A stretch of DNA of 64,000 bases from Amaurobius ferox. Taxonomy: Eukaryota > Arthropoda > Arachnida > Araneae > Amaurobiidae. Location: positions 5,312,318 through 5,376,317 of the forward strand of contig OX578149.1 in NCBI GenBank assembly GCA_951213105.1, written 5' to 3'. A program made the translations under genes and the position numbers. Below, in pieces: positions 1 to 11,100 of the stretch. The notes beneath the pieces are model-generated. The model saw nothing but the letters and a program-made list of their open reading frames with translations, did no database searches and was not told the DNA's origin. Position 1 is the stretch's first letter. Each line of letters opens with the position of its first letter.

Positions 1-36
1 CGAGCCAACCGTGCCACTTTTGGAACTCGAACTGGT
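1..36 (-). repeat. Edge of a 27-bp minisatellite array
   Basis: Read on the minus strand, the first ~36 bases contain GTGGCACGGTTGGCTCG preceded by a GTTCGAGTT-like stretch. These are the phrases that make up the 27-bp minisatellite at 9.2-11.1 kb, here in opposite orientation. Only about 1.3 units are visible, so the array probably continues outside the window. Confidence 0.6.
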
Positions 37-1754
37 CTATTAGCAGTGTACCCGTTCTTTATACCGAATATATAATATAAACAAACTTAAAATTCACAAT
101 TATATGCAAATTCCTATAGTGTTTGTTCTAAGTGACATTGCTATTCAAAACTATTAAAAATTTTCATTTAGTTCTTTTAAAAATAAGTGGAAGAATCGCT
201 GTTCTCACTATACAAATTCATCTTCACAGGCAGATCTGAAAAGTAAAACATTCATGTCTCGTTTGTACATAAATATACAAAACATATAAAATTGGATCAA
301 TATATCCCAAAATAAAAACGCTATGAAATTGGATCAACCCATGCCAAAATAATAGCACTAACATGCTTTTAGAAGACATACACGTACCATCTTTATTTTG
401 TTATAACAATTGGCTAAACACAATACATGAATTTGAAAAATATTTACCAAAATAAAACAGATAGATGACTTAAGAAATTGAAAATATCAATTATCTCCGC
501 AACCTTTCAGCCCAAAAGCCGCAATGGATGTAACCCAGGCAAATATGTAATTTCGACAAAATCCATTTTTATATACATTTCTTAATTATTTGAATCGGAA
601 AAGATTTAATAAAAATAGTCTGCTATATAATGTCAAAAATCGTCTGTTATATGTATAATGTCATTGGATTTAATTCGGTGGTATAATTTTAATCCTATGT
701 CTATAGAAGATTTAATTGTGCACTTTTTATTAATATCTAGACAACCCCTGCTCCTAGAAACTCGAGACAGAGATACAATTTGCCATTCGCCCGTGATAGT
801 AAGACAAACACATAGACAGACAAAAAGATTTTCCATTTTATTTATTATAGATTTGTTTTGAAAATACTGATTTTCCGGGATGAAATGGATTTTTGATGAA
901 ACTGATTAAATTTCTCAATTTCCATAAAAATGTTATTTCCTTGTCCATAATGTAACTTTCTTTGCTGAAAGTAAGACCACTTTTAATTTATATAAAAAAT
1001 AACAAATGAAGCAAATAATAAATAAAAATAAAAGAATGTAAGGGCAAATCTGCTATTTTAAAACACCCGGTTATCTAACATGACTGCCTCGTATTTTTGT
1101 ATGTACAAATTCCATACGTCGAGTTTTTAACAATAAAAAAATACCAAAAGCATTATTTGGCGATTTTCTAAATAAAACTTCCTATGAACTTCTAAAACGA
1201 CTTTCCAGATGACTTGGCAATAAACACTCTATTTGTGGAAACGAAGCTAATTAGAAAAGCAATACCTTCCTTGCAGATAAGACAGGTCTATCAAAGAACT
1301 GCTGTAGCTCTAGTAGAAATTGCACGCGCATTTTCTTTTGGTTCCATTTCCAATGATATGTCTTCTGACGTGAGTAAAAAGAGAGAGATTGGCCTTTTCT
1401 GAAAATGTCGGAACTTTGAGGAAACGCAAAAAGCGCCGCATTGAGCTCGGTATGAGACGGAACAAAAATCCGTTTATTCACACAGAAATACATTTATATA
1501 TAATTAAATATGATATATATAATTAAAATGAAAGTGACTTGATCTTAAATTGCTTGAGGAGACACTGCCTTTTGTTTCCCTTGATGCTTCTCCATGGACT
1601 CTTATATATATATATATATATATAAAGTGAATATACAAAAAGACAAAAAGAAGCACATTTCATACGATATAAACAAGTAACCAAGCAAAAAAGGCGCAAT
1701 GCTGCACTCTCATGCCGAGATTATATAAGAATGTCAAAAGAACAAGGGGGAAAA
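37..1754. other. AT-rich DNA without a recognisable gene
   Basis: No coding signal was found. The stretch 235-560 weakly resembles 8640-8970 (both have an AAACATTC, CAATATA.CCAAAAT and GCAAATAT layout), suggesting two old copies of one dispersed repeat. A TA microsatellite lies near 1602-1624. Short open frames at 633-861 and 1214-1493 overlap on both strands and show no family resemblance. Confidence 0.4.
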
Positions 1755-2309
1755 GAGCTAACAGGTAAAATAATAGACTTCAAAGATCTCTTCAATAACA
1801 TCAACCTGGACGACCTCTATGATATTATGATTGAGACTTATAGCACCTACAAAATACACAAATCTGAAAAATACAAAATACACAGCTCTGAACAAATATA
1901 AAACCATGTTGGAAATAGTCTTATATGAAAATATTCTATACAACGAAATTGATTTCTATCAACAGAAAAAAGTATTCCTATGGGTGGAGGCTGTTCATCC
2001 ATGCTAGCAGACCTCTATCTAAACAAATATGAAAAGGGTACCCATATTCTAAATGAAATGCCTTACTTTAGATTTGTGGACTATATCCTAATCGGTCTAC
2101 CTAAAACTAACGGCTATTTTGACCTCAGTTTCTACACATCCAACCTAAAACTTATAGAAACTAATATGATAAATGATAGCGAGATCAATTATCTTGATAT
2201 ATGTATCAATTTTAATGATAACGAAGTATTATATACAAAACTATTTGACAAAAGAAACTCCTTCGACATTAACGTAAATATTACATTGTTGACTGGCATT
2301 CGAACTTAA
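1755..2309 (+). pseudogene. Reverse transcriptase fragment, Penelope-like type
   Basis: One reading frame shows reverse-transcriptase motifs in the right order. An IDFKDLFNNINLDDL stretch near 1773 corresponds to motif A of the palm. Then come FPMGGGCSSMLADLYLN near 1974 (motif B), a decayed RFVDYILIG in place of the usual YVDD box, and an NYLDICINF stretch near 2190. The GxPMGxxxS..ADLYL form of motif B is typical of Penelope-like and related reverse transcriptases rather than of LINEs. In-frame stops near 1868-1920 break the palm, and the catalytic DD is reduced to DY, so the copy is dead. An AT-rich open frame at 2392-2661 may be decayed downstream sequence. The family assignment is from motif style only. 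Confidence 0.5.
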
Positions 2310-2763
2310 GTTCAAGCATTTTCCACAATATCATTAAAAATCATTTCCTTCGAAACAAACGAATGCATACTTATCAAGGAGAACGCATAAAATGCGACAG
2401 AAGAATCATATTGGAGGCAATACGACAGCATTATCCCTTACGCTATATCTAAAACACTACTATAATGCTCTTCACTGCAAAGTTAAAAACGCATTTTATA
2501 CTAATTTTGGCAACATCGATATAACAAATTTTGTTGGCAACGTATATATTAATATGGTTATCTACGCATCTCTACGCGTACTATTGTTTCGCATTGGAAA
2601 CATAGAAGATGTTGTGTTCACAGGACCTTCATTTCTTAATGTAATGATTTCCTTTCTTTGATTTTACACTCCATCTGTATCTCTTTGAATATACTCGTTG
2701 CTTCTGTTTTCACTCCTCGTTTAGGTCTTTTGTTTGACAGTCTCACGGAGATTATGCTTCAGG

Positions 2764-2935
2764 AAGGTATCGGCTCCGGGAGTGTTACCATGGTTGTTGT
2801 TGTTGTTGTTGCTGAAACCCAGACCGTCCAACCTACCAGAAAGGTGTAATGTAATTATTTGGACGGCCGGGAAGTGCCACCCCGTCACAATACTTTCCTT
2901 ATACATTATTGTATATAAGTAAAGTAATAAGGTTA
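2764..2935 (-). repeat. LINE/SINE 3' end joined to a family B-type terminus
   Basis: On the minus strand this begins with the family B start (ATGTATAAGGAAAGTATTG). It runs straight into a LINE-like 3' end: GGCCGTCCAA, a loop containing TTACACCTTTCTGGTAGG, TTGGACGGTC, then TGGGTTT and a (CAA)n tail. The two flanking boxes pair over ten positions. It is a very short chimera of two repeat termini, perhaps a SINE-like unit. Confidence 0.5.
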
Positions 2936-3840
2936 AATAGAAACTAATATCACTTTCTTTAATTTCAAATTTCTGCATCAAAAGTTGTAAACTACAACGC
3001 TTGCTTTCATTTTCAGAATTTTCAACATTACACGAACTTAAATTCAAATCATCAATGTTTATTTTGTTCCAAGTCTCTATCTTTAATTTTTCCAGCTCAA
3101 ATTCATATTTTAATTTTTCCTTTTGCAATTCCTGCGATCATTTTTCTGCTTCTTTTCTATAAAAAATTATTGTTTTCAACATTTGTTTTACAAATTCTGC
3201 GTTGTATTCTTTACTACTTAATATTTTTGTTTTTAACTCTACAGTTGTATCTTCTAGTTTCCCCAACAGCGCGTGCTAACAATATTCAATCACACTTTCT
3301 TTCTTTAGTAAATGCGTCATTTTCGGTACTTCTTATTTCATCGACATATAGTGCAGTATCAAATAAAAATTATTTTCTAATCAAAACTCAAATTATTTTC
3401 GCATCATAACACTGCATTTTAAACTACATCAACATCGCAATACTTTTCATCCAAATCGAAATTATTCAAAAGGCATTTATTTACCTTGTGAAGACAGTTT
3501 TCATCGCCGTAGTAGACTCTAGCCGTCTGCTTGTCTTGTCTCATCAGTTTGTTTTTATAAACACGAACGGTTGATTGAAAACCCAACTTCAGAGATTGTC
3601 CATTAAACACTAGCCTAAAACGATATACCAGTTCAAAACAAGTCATCGATGTCAATCCCTCTTCTGAATTGTAAGAGATGTATCAAGCAGAAGAATTGTT
3701 AATGAATAACATTCTAGAATAAATTAATAAAGGTTTATTAAATTACATCGTAATCATCGCAACGTAATAAACCAAAAATATATCGTAACATCGAATGCAA
3801 GCATCACTTGACTCACTGAGTGCTGTAGAGCAAGGTTACA
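2936..3840 (-). pseudogene. LTR-retrotransposon 5' part with gag remnant
   Basis: The minus strand carries a charged segment, KLKYEFELEKLKIE followed about 35 residues later by LMQKFEIKESDISFYL (about 3128-2940). This resembles the N-terminal Gag region of arthropod Gypsy-type elements. Upstream on the same strand an open frame of 78 codons (3655-3419) and a possible short LTR (about 3840-3670, starting TGTAACC and ending TTACA) fit a 5' end. The frame is broken between the pieces and no pol is visible. The LTR limits are a guess; no second LTR was seen. Confidence 0.35.
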
Positions 3841-3877
3841 AGAATAAAGCAAATATGAAAGAAAATAGTTCCAGGTT

Positions 3878-3879
<2 letters not shown>

Positions 3880-3920
<41 letters not shown>
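3880..3920. repeat. TA microsatellite
   Basis: An uninterrupted TA dinucleotide run. A C homopolymer of about 14 bases lies close by near 4033. Open frames here translate to Tyr-Ile repeats and are not genes. Confidence 0.9.
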
Positions 3921-3922
<2 letters not shown>

Positions 3923-4204
3923 ATTGCTTCTATATATGTAAATATAGTAGTTAAAAATCATATATATATAGAAATATATATTTATAGAGGGCAAATAGAA
4001 AATTTGCAACTTCCCCCAAAGTTTCATTCGTCCCCCCCCCCCCCCGACCCAAAAGTCCTAAAAATATCACTATTCGTAACAATAGCTTTGAGGACAGACA
4101 CCTTATCAGCAAGTTCTTCAACTCTAGACCTTCAACTCTAGACCTAAAATGTCAAATTTTTCAATTGGTTCCGAACATGTTACTAATAACGATTTATTAG
4201 TAAC

Positions 4205-4282
4205 GCACCAGTGGAAATCATGCACACTATTCACCTTTCTGGTAGGTCGGACCGTCTGGGTCTCAACAACAACAACAACAGT
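4205..4282 (+). repeat. LINE/SINE 3' end with (CAA)n tail
   Basis: CACCTTTCTGGTAGGTCGGA followed by CCGTCTGGGTCTC and a CAA run matches the 3' halves of the ends at 2764-2880 (minus) and 56300-56376. The 5' half of the usual stem is not recognisable, so this is a truncated or decayed copy. Confidence 0.5.
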
Positions 4283-5170
4283 ATTTTCCGCTTATCGTAC
4301 ATATAATATGGAGCGCTTCAGGTTGATGAGAACGTAAATTCAGTTTCTAAACGGATGAGACCGTCCCTTGGAAATGGTGTCACGGCCGTTGAATATTCTG
4401 TCCCCTGACGATTTCATGTCTCTTTCGCCGTGTCTATGAGCCAATTAAGGAAGCGAAAAGAGACACGAAAGTCCAGCTGTCTCTGAATTATTCATATGTG
4501 GGAGCGAGGAGGTCCCACTACAATGAAGAGGCGGTTGGATGGCGAAGAGTATGATTTGCTAATTGGAACTTTGTTTTAGGAAATCCGCTATAAATCGGGA
4601 GGTCAGATTTCAAAAACTAGACTTGTAGAAATATTAAGCTAACCATTATGCTCAGTGTGCGTTTTTAAAGAGAATTACGTAACAGAACCTGAGGCAGCAG
4701 AGGATTTACTATGTCTAATTCTATTTGAACACAGTCGATGAGTTATAACCATGTAAGTAAAAATTATTGTTGAGGATGTAAGCAAATTTTGTATAATAGA
4801 ATATGACGGACCATCTTGTCTTTTTAAGTTTTATTTAAAACCATAAAAAAGAAGATGTACATTGAAGAATGTATTTTGGGGAATAAATCCAGCTGGCATT
4901 AATATGGGGGAAAAGCTCCCGGATACAACCTCGTCGTTTTTTAAAATATTCGAGTTCTTTTGCGTCTTGTGATCTAGATCGACGTGACGGCGAAATTCTC
5001 GCGCATGCTCAGACAATTACCTTTCTAAAGATTTGATCAAGTTAAATCAAAATCGTGTGAAAACAAGCTTTATTGCATGAAGCTTAAGCTTCAGGTACCG
5101 ATCCATTAAAGAGCTCTTCGACTCAGATAATTTGATATCAAAACTAACTTTCATTAAATGCAGAAGTTTT
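4283..5170. other. Sequence without repeats or genes seen
   Basis: No coding frame was recognised. The stretch 4370-4620 is more GC-balanced than its surroundings, contains no obvious repeat phrase from elsewhere in the window, and includes several ATTA/TTAATT-type cores. It could be conserved non-coding DNA, but nothing in the sequence proves this. Confidence 0.3.
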
Positions 5171-5174
5171 CATT

Positions 5175-5905
5175 ATTTTCCTTATATACATACTAGTATA
5201 AAGTATAGGGAGAGTATTGTAAAGGAGTCAAATATTCGAATTCGAGTTTTGGATAAAAAAGCACGCTTCAAGGATCCCTTAACTCGAATCGAACGTTTTT
5301 GAGATGATGCCTGTATATGTGCGTGTGTGTGTGTACGAGAGAGAGAGAGTCCGTGGAGACAAAGTAATGGAACATTTTGAATGAAATTAGGAACAAAAAT
5401 TACAATCAGTAAATACTGGAAGCCTAGTGATCGAATATTCGGAAAACCATTTCATTTTCGAATGACATTTTAAAAACATTATCAAAAAATCAGAACTTTC
5501 AATAAAGTTACGTTCAATCTGAGGCGAAATATTGCCAAAGTGATGATATTTCGACCCCGATCGACGAAAGTGTTAAAATTTTAAAAATGGCGCTAAGTTA
5601 ACGAAACTGAATGGATTCATTAGAAATATTTCAAAATATGGACTCTTTTGCTTATTGCGGATGCTACCCGTTATCAACTGATAACGGGTGACAACTAAAT
5701 GAAGTTCATTTAGAGTTGCGTTAAATATAAGTTAATTGGGCACTTACTTCGAAACAGTTTGACCTGTTGTCATCTGGAAAAGCGCCCAATTCAGCATTTG
5801 AAAACATTGTGCCGTAGACCTTATATCATCATCCTTTCACTGTGAAAGAAGTCAATTTATTGCATTGTGTAGGGAAAGTCAAATGCTGCCCACATCAGAT
5901 GCTTT
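5175..5905 (+). mobile_element. Family B non-autonomous repeat, diverged copy
   Basis: It begins with a hairpin-like start around TATAGGGAGAGTATTG. It continues with the family signature ATTCGAATTCGAGTTTTGGA, CGAATCGAACGTTTTTGAG, a TG microsatellite and GTCCGTGGAGAC, then ACTGGAAGCC. It ends near GGGAAAGTCAAATGCTGCCC and ACATCAGATG. The same order is seen at 31955-32990, 44137-45045 and, on the minus strand, 49010-49985. A palindrome at 5666-5689 and unrelated DNA at about 5650-5840 suggest an internal insertion or strong divergence. No protein is encoded. Confidence 0.6.
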
Positions 5906-6229
5906 TGTTTTGTATTCTATTAACCCTCCATCCAATGTCATGTTAGCATTTCTATTTAAATTCGACATGTATAAAAATAAATTCATAACATTTATAAATT
6001 CATGACAACATTTATAGCACGCTTAAAAAAATCCCTATCTGGGGTTCTTGCATATTTAAATTATCTTTTTCTTTTCGTGTAGTAATAAGAAATAAATAAA
6101 TAACATCTCTCGTGTTAAGTTTTTCCCTCTCAATATTTTACTCCTATTCAATTATTAGAAGTTTATGAAATGAATTAACATAGCTAGTATTGCTTTCGAT
6201 ACAGCGACATAAACTTACAGATTCCATGG

Positions 6230-6493
6230 GTAGGAGTGGGAGAGCCCAGTGGTTAGCGTGCGAGGATTGCGCTCGGACGACCCGAGTTCTACTCCCGGCG
6301 CTGCTCAAACTGTCGCCGTGATCAAGAGAAAGGAGTACAGACACGTTAAATAGGTGAATTTATAAGTTCTTCCGAAAGGTGAGTGGTAGGGGAAGGAGGG
6401 AGGGTTCCAGTATAAATTGGGTGGCACTTTCCGGCCGTCCAGACAGATGCCTTACACCTTCGGGTAGATCGAAGGGTATTTCTTAATGGGTAT
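6230..6493 (+). mobile_element. tRNA-headed SINE with a LINE-type 3' end
   Basis: The head at about 6236-6310 is tRNA-like, with an A-box-like AGCCCAGTGGTTAGCG and a B-box-like CGAGTTCTACTCC. The 3' part (6409-6480) carries GGTGGCACTTTCCGGCCGTC and TTACACCTTCGGGTAG, shared with LINE ends at 56300 and 2880 in this window. TTCCATGG at 6222-6229 and again at 6494-6501 looks like an 8-bp target-site duplication. The tail has a GGGTATTT repeat. It would be transcribed by RNA polymerase III and moved by a LINE; that is family knowledge, not seen directly. Confidence 0.65.
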
Positions 6494-6501
6494 TTCCATG
6501 G

Positions 6502-8635
6502 ATATTGTATAGAATAAATCTAAGCACTGATGTTTAACATTATTCGTAAAATCCCTCATAAAAAAATCGAATGAGCAAATATTTCAAAGCTAGAAAATTA
6601 AAACTGAGAACCACCACCCATCCACAAACACGCCCATGTCACACCATTCAATGTTCACACGCAGGAGCCTGAAAACTCCGTACATAGCTGAAAACGAGGT
6701 CTTTTGTACCCATGCCAACTGGCACACCATCCCGAAGCTAATAAACGGGGCGCTTTACCAGCCCCCCTTCTAGGGTTTTCTTGAGGGTCCTATTAATATA
6801 ATTGGGCAGAAAGCTAAATGAAGTGTGATGTAGTAGTGCACCCTCCCCGGTGTTTTTTGCATAATGATATTCAAATGAGACAGTTTAATTTCAGCAACCG
6901 CTCTATCCAGCACGAAAACGAAGAAAATGTTCTTTATTCTGGGGCAATTAAAATGCGAGTGGAAAATCGGAATGAAAGTCTAAAATGAGCGAGTTCGTTT
7001 TCAAAACGAGATGACGGGCTTGGGAGTAGGTTTGTTTTTATCCTATTTCGGTACTTTGATAACATTGAGATGGATGGGTCGTTTCGGCTCTTTACAAACT
7101 AGCCAATCCAGAATTCTCTCAAATCACTGTTAAAAACCCGAGGTTCGTACGAATATTCGTTTGACAATAAACACATTTGCGCAGGCGTTTAATCTCTTCC
7201 TGCCAACATCAGAATAGATTCAAAATTAAATTAATAAGCGCATCAACAAACGGTTTGCATATATACGGGGTCCCTAGGAAAGTCCATAAACAGACCCAAT
7301 AACTTTGTAAGGGAAAGTCCATGAGTATACACGTTAAGTCTAGCTATAAGTGGCTATGCTCGATCGAAACAAAGGAATTTCAACGCTCCTAGCGGATAAG
7401 CGAGGATCACGAACTCGGGCCATAAAGTGGGTTATACGGAAATGGCCCGTTGAAAGGGGTAGAACACTGTGTAATGAATAGGAATCGAACCTAAAACTGA
7501 TAGAGAAGAAATTTATTTGACACAATAATAGACGAATGACTGTTTGAATCAGGAATGCTTATACTAAACGACACTTCCATGCACAGGAATCCAACGTACA
7601 ACCTGAGGCTGCTATATATACAGGTTGAGGTAACCAACCCGTCCAGTCAATGATCGTCTGCCTGTACTATTTAAATGGCGCGCGCGTTACATGGCGGATA
7701 TTGGATGTGCCATTTAGCTGTAAAATAAGTGCTTCTGCTTCCAAAACATCATTCAGGAAGTAGTTGAGAATGTTTGAATTTTTCGAGATCCCGAGAAAAG
7801 GTCGACTTTTCGCTATGTACAGCCATTACTTCAACTAGGAGTTAAGAAGACCACAGGTTGTATATTTAGGATCCTCATCATTAGCTGTTCAAAATACCCC
7901 ACGTCAGCGATCCTGCAACAATCGAATTCGAGAAAGAATGTTACTTTTACAATCATCGCAGGTGTCACCGCGTTAATGGCCCTGATGATACGACTTTTTG
8001 ACGTATGTTTATTACCTTTCAATAGACGCATTTCGTTTGTTCCTGGTACCGTTTCCTTCTCATTAGAGAATGATCTACAATTTTGTAATGGGATTTTTTC
8101 GTTTACTTCGCTTTGTTGCGGAGTTCGTTTGAAATTCTTCGATCATCCTTTAACTCCTATGCGACCAGGCATGCTCATCGACCCTGCCTCATCCATTACG
8201 ATTTTTGGTAAGAGTAAGATCCCAGGGCATTTATTCTGTTGTAATAAAACACTATTATTTTCTACTTCAAGCATTTGACTGTTATACTGAAAAGCGAGCT
8301 TTTATAAGAATATATTTTTCCGTCAATCATTTGGAATCAGTTAGGTATTTAAATGGTTTATGGACAGAAAAAGTGGGAGTTTGCTGCTTTTGACAAGTAG
8401 ACTACTTTTTGACAAGTAGACTCTCTTCGTTACGAAACCGAATATAGGGTTAAATTGCGATCTTTCGTGCATTTCATAGATAACTAGCAGATAGGGCCGC
8501 TGTGGCTCGTGATTCAAAATAGGTACACCTTTCAGTAGTCATCCAAATGGTGTTGTTCTTCACAAAAATTCTACTAAAATATCTAATTTAATAAAAGAAA
8601 TATAAACATTTCTATTTCTTCTGTGCAAAATGATC
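6502..8635. other. Non-repetitive DNA, no gene recognised
   Basis: No exon or transposon was recognised. 7285-7450 weakly resembles 22190-22330 (GTAAGGGAAAGTCCAT and CGAGGATCACGAACTCGG-like phrases), so an old dispersed repeat may be present. A GC-rich CGCGCGCG core lies near 7679. Open frames at 7340-7525, 7831-8031 and 7976-8393 are short, overlap on opposite strands and match nothing I know. Confidence 0.3.
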
Positions 8636-8639
8636 TGCA

Positions 8640-8980
8640 GAGGTAGAACAAAGAATAAAACATTCGAGTCTTATTTGTAAACAAATTTACAAAAAATATA
8701 GAGTCAATATACGCCAAAATGGTAGAAAAATACCATTTTGGCGTATATTGACCATTTTTATCCTGTTTCGACAGTCGGTTTATTATAATAGAAAATATGA
8801 ATTTAAAAATCATTTGTTAATATAAAACGAAAACTGAAACTGAAAATAACAATCAAGTTAAATTGAAACTAAAAATATCAACCATTCCCGTAACTGTCTG
8901 TTCCAAAGTACCTCTGTTGCAAAAACACACATGTAGTTATAAAAAACGGAGCTACATCCGCAAAACTCGGCATGCAAATA
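8640..8980. repeat. Dispersed repeat with a perfect 22-bp hairpin
   Basis: Bases 8703-8724 are the exact reverse complement of 8731-8752, with a 6-base spacer. The surrounding sequence weakly matches 235-560, where the corresponding segment is not palindromic. It encodes nothing recognisable. Confidence 0.5.
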
Positions 8981-9230
8981 TCGTTTTAAGAGGTATGCAA
9001 ATGATCAAACTGTCGGAGGCAATGCTGTTATAGAGATCTTGCAACAGGCATGAAAACGACGAGTCGTTTAGCATTTAAAATGACTGGTGCTCTCAATCAC
9101 GAGCAATTGGAACTGGATTATCTGATTTGATACTGAACGACAAAGGTGCCTTTGAAACGTACTCGACGGCGCTACGAACAATGTAACAATCGAATGTAAC
9201 AATCGTTGCAATTTCGTAAGCGTACCATAC

Positions 9231-11100
9231 GGTTGGCTCAAATTCCGTAAGAGATATGGTTGGCTCAAGTTTCGTAATAGTTACGATTGGTTCGAGTTTC
9301 GTAATAGGTGTGATTGGCTCGAGTTTCGTAATAGGTACGATTGGCTCGAGTTTTGTTAGAAGTAGGGTTGGCTATAGTTTCATAAGAAATGCGGTTGGTT
9401 TGAGTTTCGTAACATGTACGCTTGGATCTACTTCCGTAAGAGATACGGTTGGTTCGAGTTCGGTACAAGATACGATTGGCTCGAGTTTTAAAAAAGGTAC
9501 GGTTGGCTCGAGTTTCGTAAGACTTGCATTGGCTGGAGTTTCGTAAAAGTTGCTGTTGGCTCGAGTTTCCTAAGAGTTGCTATTGGTTCAAGTTTCATAC
9601 AAGGTACGTTTGGCTCCAGTTTCGTACGAGACACGGTTGACTCGAGATTTGTAACAGGTACGGTTGGCTTCCATTTCATAAGGTGTACGATTGGTTCCAG
9701 TTTCGTACGAAGTGCGGTTGATTCGAGTATCGTACGAGATACGGTTGGCTCGAGTTTCGTAAGTGGCACGGTTAACTCGAGTTTCGTACGAGGTCGGTTG
9801 GTTCGAGTTTCGTATGAGGTACGATTGGCTCAAGTTTCGTAAGTGACACGGTTGATTCGAGTTGCGTACGAGGCATGGTTCGTTCGAGTTTCGTAAGAGG
9901 GACGGTTGGTTCGAGTTTCGTAAGAGGCGCGGTTGGCTCGAATTTCGTAAGTGGTACGATTGGTTAGAGTTTCGTAAGCGGTACGGTGGGTACGAGTTTT
10001 GTAAGAGGTGCGGTTGGCTCCAGTTTTTTAAGAGGTACGATTGACTCGAATTTCGTAACCGATGCGGTTGGCTCGAGTTTCGTAGCAGGTACGGTTTGCT
10101 CGAGTTTCGAAATAGGTACGATTGGCTCGAGCTTTTTAATAGGTACGATTGGTTCGAGTTGCTATTGGTTCAAGTTTCATACCAGGTACGTTTGGCTCCA
10201 GTTTCGTACGAGACACGGTTGGCTCGAGATTTGTAACAGGTACAGTTGGCTTCAATTTCATAAGGTGTACGATTGGTTCCAGTTTCGTACGAAGTGCGGT
10301 TGATTCGAGTTTCGTACGAGATACGGTTGGCTCGAGTTTCGTAAGTGGCACGGTTAACTCGAGTTTCGTACGAGGTCGGTTGGTTCGAGTTTCGTATGAG
10401 GTACGATTGGCTCAAGTTTCGTAAGTGACACGGTTGATTCGAGTTGTGTACGAGGCATGGTTCGTTCGAGTTTCGTAAGAGGGACGGTGGGTACGAGTTT
10501 TGTAAAAGGTGCGGTTGGCTCCAGTTTTTTAAGAGGTACGATTGACTCGAATTTCGTAACCGATACGGTTGGCTCGAGTTTCGTAACAGGTACGGTTTGC
10601 TCGAGTTTCGAAATAGGTACGATTGGCTCGAGCTTTTTAATAGGTACGATTGGTTCGAGTTTCGTACGCACGAGAAACTGCTGATTAGAGTTTCGTACGG
10701 CACGTTTCACTCAAGTTTCATAAGCGCGAAAGTTAGCTCGGGTTTCGTAATAGCTGCGGTTGGCTCGAGTTTCGTAAGCGGTACAGTTGGTACGAGTTTC
10801 GTAAGAGGTGCAGTGGACCCGAGTTTCGTAAGTGGAACGGTTGGCTCCAGTTTCGTACGAGGTACGATTGGCTTGAATTTCGTAATAGATACGGTTAACT
10901 TGAGTTTCGTAACAGATACGGTTAGCTCTTTTCCGTAAGTGTACGGTTGGCTCGAGTTTTTATAACAGGTACGGTTGGTTTGAGTTTTGTACAAGGTACG
11001 GGTGTCTCGAGTTTCGTACGTAGTACAGATGGCACGAGTTTTGTAAGAAGTACGGTTGGCTCGAGTTTCGTATGAGGTACGATTGGCTGGAATTTCGCAT
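9231..11100. repeat. 27-bp minisatellite array with higher-order duplication
   Basis: About 1.9 kb of diverged tandem units, typically GAGTTTCGTAAGAGGTACG followed by GTTGGCTC. The period of 27 bp is a multiple of three and the consensus is stop-free in most frames, so long overlapping open frames of nine-residue repeats (VGSSFVRGT on plus; LEPTVPLTK or YETRANRTS on minus) appear on both strands. These are by-products of the period rather than genes. The segment starting at 9577 recurs at 10159 (offset 582), while the later part starting at 9988 recurs at 10489 (offset 501). The second higher-order copy therefore lacks 81 bp, exactly three units. Confidence 0.9.

Noticed and set aside
9256..10994. 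Long repetitive open frames on both strands as repeat proteins
   Set aside because: They follow from a 27-bp period in stop-poor sequence; no frame is favoured, and several overlap on both strands.
9231..11100. CRISPR array
   Set aside because: Units are contiguous and diverged with no unique spacers, and the surroundings are animal nuclear DNA.
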